A DNA stretch of 64,000 nucleotides from Epithemia pelagica. Lineage: Eukaryota; Bacillariophyta; Bacillariophyceae; Surirellales; Surirellaceae. The notes below the pieces were generated by a model. The model saw only the letters and a program-made list of their open reading frames with translations. It made no database searches and had not been told where the DNA came from. Made by a program: the position numbers and the translations under genes. Positions within the stretch are counted from its first letter, which is position 1, and every line of letters begins with the position of its first letter. The stretch is from NCBI GenBank assembly GCA_946965045.2, contig OX337236.1:2232001-2296000 (forward strand), given 5' to 3'. Of the stretch, positions 19,330 through 27,472 are shown piece by piece.

Positions 19330-22300
19330 CTCCCCACAACTCGTCGTTTCAGCCTTGTCATCATTGGGTTTGTTGAGATCTTGAACTTCTCCTTTCCAAA
19401 ACAACAATGGCTTGAGCATGGGCCAAATAGATACGAAATCCCAATGTTTGCTAAGGATATCGGCAGGGTTGGTCTTTCCATCTTTCCAGTAGAATGCAAC
19501 ATACTTTGCTGCGATGGCTTCACGAACTCGGTGGTATGACAGAAGATGGTGTCTCTTGGATAGTATGGAGTGAGGAACGGTTGCATTGAGCACAACAGAT
19601 CTGTTATCTCCGTACAAGTAACTTCGCTCTCGGATAGGTACTCCAAGGTAGCGGAGAGAATGTCGTAATTCTGTAATCTGATCTATTGCTGTCCTTGCAG
19701 CCACAAACTCGGATCCATAGGTAGCAGTTTCCACCGTGCTCTGTCTCTTGCTGTACCAGTCAATAGGTGTTCCGTTCAACAAATGTAGAACAGCAGTGAC
19801 GGATTTACCAGTGACTATGTCATGCATGAGATTGGCATCAACATAATGAGTTGTGGTAACATAGCGGCCAAGAGGTGTTGGGCAGTCTTCAGGAATACGT
19901 TCACTTGCATTCGAATAGACAGTGCGAGTCCAATCAAATTCTTGGGTAGGAAGACTTGAATAATCAGGCTCTCCAATCCTAAATCTGATTGCGCCTTCTG
20001 GGAGATGTGCAAGGTATCCATAGATACGCTTGGCTCTATCAAGATGTCCTTTCCTCGGAGCAGCACGAAAGCGTGATAGCGTCATTGTAGCGGTGAAGAC
20101 GTCGAAACGACCAATAGTGATCACCCATTGGAGTTGTCCAATCAGAGTTTGGAAATGGCTAGTACCTTCTTCATCAAGGAGCTCAGAATCATCCAATTCA
20201 GGATGGTCTTCACCAATAAGAGGTGTTTTGGCTTTCTTGGGTTTCTCCTTGAAGATTCGTTCGAAAGTGTCCATCATCTTACCAATGTAGCGTCTTGGAT
20301 CTGCTACGAATGTTCCATCAGAATCCTTGGTGTAACAACATCCCAAATGGAAATCAATAGGTCCATCTCCTTTGAGTTTGAAGTTGTATTTCTCCTTCAG
20401 GATCTTGCAGATATTCCCAGGATCAGTAGAAATAATGGCTAAGTCATCAACGTATACGGCAATGTATTCGTAACAGTCTTCTCCAGGTGCTTTCCTCATC
20501 CAGATATCCGGATCTGCTTTGCTTGGTGAAAATCCCATGTCTGTCAAAACATCGAATAAGACATCATGCCAGCGTGCGCCTGATGACTTCAATCCATAAA
20601 GTGCCTTGTATATAATCAGGATGTGACCTTCTAATTCCTTGAATTCAGGTCCTGCGACAATGAAAATTTTCTCCCCTGTCAAGGCTTCCAGATATGCATT
20701 TCCAATATCTGCTCCCCATATTTCCAAGTCATTCAAAGTACCCAGGAATAAGGCAATGCGGAGGTTGCGAATGGAAACAACACCTGAATAGATTGTCTCA
20801 ACAGGTTCTTTTGTGAGATGTCCATCTGCGACAAGTCTTGCTTTATGTCGTCCATCATGTTTTACGTCAAAGACAAGATGCACACGTATCTTATGATATC
20901 CTTCAGGTGCATTGGATACTTTCCCTTTAATGAAGATGGCTTTCCCAAAATCCTTGAATGTCTTGTAGGACTGGATCTGTGACAATTCTAATTCTGTTGC
21001 ATCCTGCCACTTTGTGTTGCCATGTTGTTTATCAAGAGCAACAGCTTCCTCATAATTGCGTGGTACTTGAAATCCAAACTTATACTTGACGGAATGGTGA
21101 ACTTGTTTAATCCTTGACTGTTTGGCTGCTCGAATGAGACGTTTGCTTGTTTTGACATAACGTTTCAAATGCTTCCATCCAGGTTCGTTGAGTAAACCAT
21201 GTTTCTTTCCATAAATTGCTACAGTGATCGGATCATCATTGGCGATGAGTGATAAAGGTTCATAGGTAGTCTCCCCAGTTTCCCAATCAACAAGCAAATT
21301 ATATTTGCTCCCCTTGTAATCTGGATCAGTTGTGTTCAGTGGGCCTTGATGGGCAATGACATCCCTGAACCTGAAAAGATTATCTCCAGAGGTTTGAGCT
21401 TGGTTATCTCGTTCGATATACTCCATGAGTTGATTATAGGATATCATCTCATCAACATCAGAATTTGTCTTTCGGTAAATGTACTTGACACGTTCTTCCT
21501 GTTTCGTTGCTTCTTCATTAAGATCAATGACTCGTTTGATGACACGTGCACGGTGTCGCTCCCCATTTTCTTCTGTGTCGCATAGGAATGTGCGTCCTAT
21601 CATGTCGTCAAAATCGATCGTGGGCATTGGTTTGGATGGATCTTCACTATCACTGCGAATGAAGACAGTGTCAGCTTGCTTATCATTGTCATCCTTCTCA
21701 GACGAATCCTCCCCTGAAGGTCGATCCACACGTAGGTTAGGTGTAGTGGATTCAACACGGCGAACGGCAGAACGATAGATTATCTGGTTATCCTGGGTGA
21801 GAATTTTCCAAGTAAAAGAATCACCAACGTTGTGAGCAAAACCAACCCAGTGGCCAAGTTTCTCATCAGAAGAAGATGGATATGAACCGGAATTGGGTTC
21901 AGCGGGGTCGACACGGTAGTAAACCTCATCCCAGAAAGGAAAGAACAAGAGATGAGTAATGTCGGGTGGGCGGCCGGAGAGAGCCTCAAGAGGAGTGCGA
22001 CCGGAGTGGGTGGGTGATGACGTATGGTTCAATAAGTCACAGACATACTCAAGGCAAAGAAGCCAGGTGTTGGCAGGGCAACCAGTGGCATTCATGAGAG
22101 CGTTGGTCATACGTTTAACGGTCTGGTAACGGTTTTCAGCCTTATTCTGGTGTTGATGATAAGGTTCGGATCGATACTCCCCAATAAGCAAAGTGCGAAG
22201 AATGTCTTTAACCTTTTGAGAGATGAGAGATGAACCACCATCACTGATAAGAGTCTCCATGGCACCACGAAACCGGATGTTGTCCTGAAGAGTATTGACA

Positions 22301-25011
22301 AACTGTTTGGTTGACTTGATCCCATAGATATCAGTAACCAGAGTATCTCGACCAACAAAGATTTGTGCGACTTTACCGCCATGGTCAACAGCAGGGGTGT
22401 CGGAGAAAACCGAGTCAGTAGCAACGGGTTCATGGCGTCGAGGTATATTAAGGACCGGATTGCGAGCCTTGAAATGTTTCTTGAGGGTGTCGTGGTCAAA
22501 AGTAATGCTACCATTACGTGTAGTGTGCTTGAACGTATCGGCAGTAACATCTTCAGATTGCCAACCAAAGAATGGACGGAACTTCTTCCAGTCATACGCT
22601 TCCTGGTAACGACGGTGGACAGAGGCATGAAGTGTAGGATCATTACCTTCTGCGTCAGCATAGATAGAAAAGAAGGGTGCGTCGTCAGGTCCATGATCGT
22701 ATGGGAGATCCAAAAGGAGATTGAGGTTACAAACAACACGATCAGTGTACTCCCCATAGTTGTCATATGGATGGTTCGACATACTACCATCAGTCTTGAC
22801 GTGTTTCCAATCAGGATCATTGTCAGAGGGTGTGGGAGAATACGAATGGTCCAGAACACCAGGATCCCATGTGTCGGGTGACGTGAAGATGATCTGAGGT
22901 AAGGTATCCATGTCATCGTCGCTGGGGATACCCAAGGAGTGGATGTAGGCTAACCCATCCTTGATGTGAAGGGGTATGGCACGACCATCAAGTGTAGTGA
23001 TGCGTTGTTTACCATCAACTTTAACAGATCGTTCATCAACAGCAAGTCCGAAATGCTCGAATTGACCAGGAGCATGGATAGATAAGCCCTTCCCATAATA
23101 AGCATATTCATTGAAGATGCCGACAATAGGTCCATCATTGGTCTCAAACTTTGCGGCACATGTGACGACAGGAAGTCCAGTAAGTTCATGGTTATCAATA
23201 CCCACAATAGTGATATGGCGGCCAGTCTTAGAAAGGATGCGCATGTCAGAACCAGCAAGTCCTCCATTAGCACCACGGTCAATCAATTGATTCCCTGGTA
23301 AAGTAGATTTCCTGGAAAACAGATAGCGTGGAACATGTCCTGCTCGTTTATGCATGTTGGCTTTGAAAGTAACCTTCTTGCTCGTCTTGGACTTGGCGTT
23401 AGAAAGAACACTAGTCAGGTCAGTTGCCGGGTGATTGATATCAGTCGTCATGGCTTGGTTGATAAATTGTGTAACCGGATCTGAATCATCTGAATGCTCA
23501 GTGACTACGCCAGGTGAGTCGTCATCAGATACAACTTGGTTGGGATCAGGATCAGGTTCCGGATCAATGTCGAGGGCATGTGTTTGCACTGTCCTCGGTG
23601 TTGTTGATGAAGGTGCTTGAATCATCTTGTTATATTCAATGATCAACTTGCGATCTTCTTCAGAAAGTTTGAACCATAGGTCACGCGGTAGACTAACCTT
23701 GGACGAAGAGGATGGAGATTCAGATGTCGCTTTGGTGTTGTGGACGTGATACTCCATATCATCTTGTGAGGTTATGTCAGCATCTGTATCTTGGCCATAT
23801 AGTGATTCATGTTGTTTGACATGTCGACGGCGACTATGAACAGATGACTGGGTTGCTTGATCATGGTCATAAGCTGCGTCTAGAAGGAGACGGAAGTATG
23901 ATTGATAGCAAAGGGATTTTGCACCGGATTTGGTGTTCACCACATTATCCAAGATCTTGACTCGGCGGAGATCAGGTACCTTTTCTACAGCTTGCATGAG
24001 GAAGGTCATCCTGGTATGATCAGGGATGCGATCAGACAATGTCACTAAATTGTCTAGCAAACGTAGCTGCTCTTGAAAGTGTAGAAGAAATTGACGTGTT
24101 GTTCCGCGCCATGTGTCGTCAAGACGTAGATTGGAAATGTAGTTGGTTAAGCGGAGGACTTCTCGCTTTGCTAGGTCGGATTCGGTATGCAAAGAGTGTA
24201 ACTTCTGCAATACGGCACGCGCATCTTCATCATGTTCATGTTCACGTACATAGGCTCGACCTTGGTCAGTCTGAATGATACGGACAAGAACGGAGTAAAG
24301 AAATACTTGTTGCTCTTGAAAAAGTTCTTCGGCATACTCATCATCATGGGGTGGTGTGTATTTGAAATTCAGAACGTTGGATAGGCCTTGAGCCTTAGCT
24401 GTAGTCTTGAATACACGCCAGAATGAATCGTAGTATCGTTCATCCTTGAATACCTCATATGCAGTTGCGTCGCGCTTAGTTCCCTTTCTGAATGCTGTAA
24501 GGTCTTGTTGAGATTGGGATGCGGCAGTAACTGTGCTGACAGATTTCACAGATGACGGTGACTTCATTGGCGAGACTGGGACTTGGCTAGGTGGTCCCTT
24601 AGAGAAATCTGTGTTGATCCTCCAAGTGTTGAACTCTTTCCTCGTTAGGTTCATCCAGTCGCTATTGGATAGCTCGTCTTGAATTTCATTGGTCTTGTAT
24701 GTGGCCCAATAAGCCAAGAGCTTGATCTGCTGTCTTGTGGGGCCTTGTAGATCATGTGTCTGTTTGTTGACCTTGTATTGTGTCAGTTCCTTCATGGATT
24801 CCTCGGTATTAGTTTGCATATACGAGATAACATGGGTAATGTTCTCAAAACCATGGTATTTCATCCACTTCATTAAGTAGTCAGCCCTTTCTTTGGTAAA
24901 AAATTGGCAGACAGTAAATATGATGTGGTCGAATAGGTCTGTGTCCGAGACATTGTCTTGGTTATCTTCTCCCTTAGGAGTCGTAGGTGTCTTGGGTGAT
25001 TGAGGATCCAT
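19324..25011 (-). CDS. Copia gag-pol polyprotein, element 1
   Basis: One uninterrupted frame, 1,895 aa. Gag-like helical region about residues 1-480, with no CCHC zinc knuckle visible. Protease near 575-650 with LIDRGANGG (D578-R-G) instead of the usual D-S/T-G. Integrase core about 850-1010 with Asp in EPVATDS (865), Asp in LISDGG (924) and Glu in NKAEN (959); no N-terminal HHCC cluster is seen. A chromodomain-like segment about 1213-1290 (FRDVIAHQGPL ... LLVDWETGETTYEPL). Reverse transcriptase about 1360-1600 with ADIGNAYLEA and YVDDL (about 1519). RNase H about 1720-1870 with YVDA, SEFVA and GDNRSV. The stop TAG is formed by LTR bases, right after a purine-rich GTGGGGAG that should be the polypurine tract. 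The start ATGGATCCTCAATC is shared with element 2. Confidence 0.95.
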   Translation of the reverse strand: MDPQSPKTPTTPKGEDNQDNVSDTDLFDHIIFTVCQFFTKERADYLMKWMKYHGFENITHVISYMQTNTEESMKELTQYKVNKQTHDLQGPTRQQIKLLAYWATYKTNEIQDELSNSDWMNLTRKEFNTWRINTDFSKGPPSQVPVSPMKSPSSVKSVSTVTAASQSQQDLTAFRKGTKRDATAYEVFKDERYYDSFWRVFKTTAKAQGLSNVLNFKYTPPHDDEYAEELFQEQQVFLYSVLVRIIQTDQGRAYVREHEHDEDARAVLQKLHSLHTESDLAKREVLRLTNYISNLRLDDTWRGTTRQFLLHFQEQLRLLDNLVTLSDRIPDHTRMTFLMQAVEKVPDLRRVKILDNVVNTKSGAKSLCYQSYFRLLLDAAYDHDQATQSSVHSRRRHVKQHESLYGQDTDADITSQDDMEYHVHNTKATSESPSSSSKVSLPRDLWFKLSEEDRKLIIEYNKMIQAPSSTTPRTVQTHALDIDPEPDPDPNQVVSDDDSPGVVTEHSDDSDPVTQFINQAMTTDINHPATDLTSVLSNAKSKTSKKVTFKANMHKRAGHVPRYLFSRKSTLPGNQLIDRGANGGLAGSDMRILSKTGRHITIVGIDNHELTGLPVVTCAAKFETNDGPIVGIFNEYAYYGKGLSIHAPGQFEHFGLAVDERSVKVDGKQRITTLDGRAIPLHIKDGLAYIHSLGIPSDDDMDTLPQIIFTSPDTWDPGVLDHSYSPTPSDNDPDWKHVKTDGSMSNHPYDNYGEYTDRVVCNLNLLLDLPYDHGPDDAPFFSIYADAEGNDPTLHASVHRRYQEAYDWKKFRPFFGWQSEDVTADTFKHTTRNGSITFDHDTLKKHFKARNPVLNIPRRHEPVATDSVFSDTPAVDHGGKVAQIFVGRDTLVTDIYGIKSTKQFVNTLQDNIRFRGAMETLISDGGSSLISQKVKDILRTLLIGEYRSEPYHQHQNKAENRYQTVKRMTNALMNATGCPANTWLLCLEYVCDLLNHTSSPTHSGRTPLEALSGRPPDITHLLFFPFWDEVYYRVDPAEPNSGSYPSSSDEKLGHWVGFAHNVGDSFTWKILTQDNQIIYRSAVRRVESTTPNLRVDRPSGEDSSEKDDNDKQADTVFIRSDSEDPSKPMPTIDFDDMIGRTFLCDTEENGERHRARVIKRVIDLNEEATKQEERVKYIYRKTNSDVDEMISYNQLMEYIERDNQAQTSGDNLFRFRDVIAHQGPLNTTDPDYKGSKYNLLVDWETGETTYEPLSLIANDDPITVAIYGKKHGLLNEPGWKHLKRYVKTSKRLIRAAKQSRIKQVHHSVKYKFGFQVPRNYEEAVALDKQHGNTKWQDATELELSQIQSYKTFKDFGKAIFIKGKVSNAPEGYHKIRVHLVFDVKHDGRHKARLVADGHLTKEPVETIYSGVVSIRNLRIALFLGTLNDLEIWGADIGNAYLEALTGEKIFIVAGPEFKELEGHILIIYKALYGLKSSGARWHDVLFDVLTDMGFSPSKADPDIWMRKAPGEDCYEYIAVYVDDLAIISTDPGNICKILKEKYNFKLKGDGPIDFHLGCCYTKDSDGTFVADPRRYIGKMMDTFERIFKEKPKKAKTPLIGEDHPELDDSELLDEEGTSHFQTLIGQLQWVITIGRFDVFTATMTLSRFRAAPRKGHLDRAKRIYGYLAHLPEGAIRFRIGEPDYSSLPTQEFDWTRTVYSNASERIPEDCPTPLGRYVTTTHYVDANLMHDIVTGKSVTAVLHLLNGTPIDWYSKRQSTVETATYGSEFVAARTAIDQITELRHSLRYLGVPIRERSYLYGDNRSVVLNATVPHSILSKRHHLLSYHRVREAIAAKYVAFYWKDGKTNPADILSKHWDFVSIWPMLKPLLFWKGEVQDLNKPNDDKAETTSCGEC

Positions 25012-25331
25012 GGTGTTATTTGGTTGGTTCGATGTTTATTTAATGTGCGGTGTGATGTGGTTTATTTAATGTGTGATGTGATGTGAACCCGGATGTACCA
25101 CGTGTGCCACGTATGTACCACGTATGTAATACCCGGATGTGTGTTGTGATGTGCGACTCCTGGAAATTTCCGTTGATTTCGACAAATTTTCGCCGGGTTT
25201 CAACAAATTTTCGCCGAATTTTCGCGATTTGACGGGAATGTGTGGCGTGTTGTGCGACCAAGGGTACCCGGATGTGCGTTGAGTTTAAGTCTTGGAAAGG
25301 TTTTGAGAGGACGGGAGTTAACTATGAGTAA
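25012..25331 (-). promoter_or_regulatory. conserved spacer between ORF A and gag-pol, element 1
   Basis: About 265 nt upstream of the gag-pol ATG match element 2 (61684-61950) with only four differences by eye, although the ORFs on both sides differ far more. It contains repeated CCGGATGT, repeated GATGTG, repeated CACGTATGTACCACGTAT-like pieces and several AATTTTCGCC repeats. A role in gag-pol translation, internal transcription, splicing or packaging is inferred. Confidence 0.7.
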
Positions 25332-26111
25332 TTAAGCTTCGGTCTCTGAATCCTCACCCTCTTCCGAATGATCAGAGTCGCTTCCAGGCTCAGATGGGGC
25401 AGCACAAGCAACAGAAGAAGGGGTATCACCTTCAGCCAGGTGGTTCTCGACCTCGGTACGCAAAGGGTAGATAGTTGCACGATGGTCCTCGATGGTATGG
25501 ACCTCGTGGATGTAGGCAACGTAGTTATCTAGGCGTACAACGTTAGGAGGCAGAGGGCAAGTCGTCGTGTTCACGACGTGGATGGTATTGTAGTATCCAG
25601 TTGGGCGCTCGAAGGTTAGGAAGCGGAGGTGGACAGTACGGATGGGGTTGCCCGAGAGGGCGGCAAAGATGAGGCGACGCCTCGGAGAACGATGAAGTTG
25701 GTCGTTCAGACGGTCAATGTCTTCTTGGTCGACGATGTGGGTCACCGATTGGAACTGGCGTTCGATCTGGGTCTCCCCACGAATGATCTCGGGATCGAAG
25801 GTCGAACAAGTTGGTTGGCGGAAGTACTTGATATGATCAGCAATCAACCGGGTGGTACGACGGGATCGAGAAGGGACGAGCCGACGAGGCGGACTCGGGG
25901 GCCGAAGCAACGGCGCAGGGATCGGAGCGTGAGGCTGGGTTGGAGTCTCGAATGGATTGCTGTTGGAACTGTCGACGGAGATGTTGACCGATGTGTTGGC
26001 TGCCTTCGGCGTCGGCACCAGTTCCTGCTGCACCAGGGTATCGGGCTGCCCGGGATGCAGGTTGGCTCGATAGATCTGTCGTACAGGAGTGATAATCTCG
26101 TTAGTATCCAT
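25332..26111 (-). CDS. extra ORF A of the Copia element (unknown protein), element 1
   Basis: 259 aa from an ATG 37 nt inside the LTR edge, directly after the primer-binding site. No family recognised. The N-terminal third is Pro/Ser/Thr-rich with an Arg cluster (PSRSRRTTRLI); a folded-looking middle (about 85-230) is conserved with element 2, for example HIKYFR, LTFERPTGYYNTIHVVN and RATIYPL; the tail is acidic. No membrane segment or signal peptide. It lies where gag normally begins, yet gag features are in the downstream frame. It might be an additional gag-like, nucleic-acid-binding or host-interaction protein; no function is claimed. Confidence 0.8.
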   Translation of the reverse strand: MDTNEIITPVRQIYRANLHPGQPDTLVQQELVPTPKAANTSVNISVDSSNSNPFETPTQPHAPIPAPLLRPPSPPRRLVPSRSRRTTRLIADHIKYFRQPTCSTFDPEIIRGETQIERQFQSVTHIVDQEDIDRLNDQLHRSPRRRLIFAALSGNPIRTVHLRFLTFERPTGYYNTIHVVNTTTCPLPPNVVRLDNYVAYIHEVHTIEDHRATIYPLRTEVENHLAEGDTPSSVACAAPSEPGSDSDHSEEGEDSETEA

Positions 26112-26133
26112 GAAACCACAAGGAAATAAGCTT

Positions 26134-26147
26134 TGAGACTGTTAATC
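26134..26147 (-). other. primer-binding site matching a tRNA-Asn anticodon arm, element 1
   Basis: The 14 bases abutting the 5' LTR read TGAGACTGTTAATC on the plus strand, the sequence the primer should have. It is identical in element 2 (62778-62791) but is not the usual complement of a tRNA CCA end. It reads as anticodon stem TGAGA, loop CTGTTAA with anticodon GTT, and the first two bases of the closing stem. This suggests priming by a 5' tRNA-Asn half, like the tRNA fragment primer of Drosophila copia. Confidence 0.65.
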
Positions 26148-26930
26148 TATTACAATTCTTTCTGAATCGTAGGGACATTGATGCTCGGTAGAGCAGACAA
26201 TCAGGTAGGTCACCAACCGATACAAGCTTCTCAGGGTCAGAGAAGCAAGCAAGTCGAAGTCTATCAGAAGGATAGTCGGGACACAAAAGAGGATGTGATA
26301 AATGGTGATATTGTTAGATTGTGTGTTGATTACTACGATAGGTCTACGTGAAATGTTCGGTCCTGCCAAGGGTCATGTGTCATAGGTTCTTGGCGGCAAC
26401 AGGTTTGGAATAGTTGGAGTTGATTCATGTGATGTATATGACATGTATATGTGGGCGGATAACATATACAGGGTCAACAGCTCTTGCTTTGGGTTGGCAT
26501 AGTTGTTTTCATGGCGCGCAGCTTGTTGACAATTTGGAGATTGTGGGAATGGAAATATGGTCTCGCGTGATCGTGTGTCGTGCTTGGGATACTTAGACCG
26601 TTGGATCGGATAGATGCCGATAGCGCTCGGATGTCGCTTGGGCGCGCTCGATGATTTCGGGCGCGTACGCTTAGGGCGTTAGTATAATGTCCGAGCAACG
26701 GCCAAATTTATGTCCGTTGTAATACCGCACGACCCAGTTTAGTCTTGAGAGTGAGTTCGTCAATCTATTCTCACTTTTCATGATTTGCGAAGAAATATAG
26801 GTCGATATAGCGCGAAGCTAGGAAACATAGCTCGAAGCTAGAGGGCATGATGCGATAGCACGAGGCTATGTGACATGGGGAATCGATGAGATGTAGAATC
26901 TAACCACCATAGACGGTGAGAATTCTAACA
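26148..26930 (-). repeat. 5' LTR of element 1
   Basis: 783 bp, apparently identical to 18547-19329. It should carry the promoter of the element. Confidence 0.93.
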
Positions 26931-26935
26931 ACATC
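26931..26935. repeat. target-site duplication ACATC, right copy
   Basis: Pairs with 18542-18546 and fixes the outer edge of the 5' LTR. Confidence 0.9.
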
Positions 26936-27472
26936 TGACAAGGCCTTGGAAGCTGTATCATCTTTGACATTCTGCTGATGATGTTTAATAAAATGTTTTG
27001 TCACATCCATATTGGATGTCTCTGGACAGGCACCTTCTGTAGCTATTCCTTCTTGTGGTGCTAAAACTGGAGTAGAGTCATTGGCATTCATGGGTGTGCA
27101 ACTCTCTGGAAATAAATTGCCCCGTACTGGTGGAGACGCCGTTAGGGATGTTCCATTACCTACTCGAACAGGATGAGTTTGCTGAGAGATGACACCACTA
27201 TTTGGGTGATTGGGAAGCATATGCGAAAGAGACATCAATTCACGTCGTTGTCGCAAATTTCTATCCATCTCTATGAGTGATAATGACTGGACAACACCTT
27301 GGAACATTGTCCTGGAAAGCATGGATGACTGTTCTCCAGATGATGCAAGATTCTGCATGAGAAGTGTCATGAGAGGGTCGACACCAGTAGAACTAGCAGT
27401 GTTGGCAGAGTCATTCTGCTGGTCTGTTTTGTCGTCATCCGAGTCTTGAGCATTACTCCTAGAAGAAGACAT
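26931..27472 (-). pseudogene. 5' part of the interrupted MULE/GCM-like transposase gene
   Basis: From an ATG at 27472 the frame runs about 180 codons to the insertion point at 26931-26935. It is Ser/Gln/Asp-rich with a hydrophobic helix (DPLMTLLMQNLASS) and a His-rich end (KHFIKHHQQN). The last codons, ALSD, continue as VYWPNG in 18546-16445 when the element and one ACATC copy are removed. The uninterrupted protein would be about 880 aa. Beyond the junction the frame runs nine codons into the LTR and stops. Confidence 0.65.

Larger units (their letters stand above)
18547..26930 (-). mobile_element. full-length Copia (Ty1-type) LTR retrotransposon, element 1
   Basis: 8,384 bp, read on the minus strand: 5' LTR 26930-26148, primer-binding site, ORF A 26111-25332, conserved spacer, gag-pol 25011-19324, 3' LTR 19329-18547. 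The order integrase before reverse transcriptase makes it Copia. The two 783-bp LTRs appear identical in my reading, both ORFs are open, and the 5-bp target duplication is exact, so the insertion is recent and possibly active. It lies in the coding region of a MULE-like gene in the same orientation. Confidence 0.95.

Noticed and set aside
22363-22881. antisense frame of 172 codons inside gag-pol of element 1 (similar one at 58975-59553)
   Set aside because: Opposite-strand shadow of a conserved coding region; its conservation follows from gag-pol.
25629-26129. antisense frame opposite ORF A (and 62238-62780 in element 2)
   Set aside because: Arg/Gly-rich shadow of ORF A; no start context or domain.
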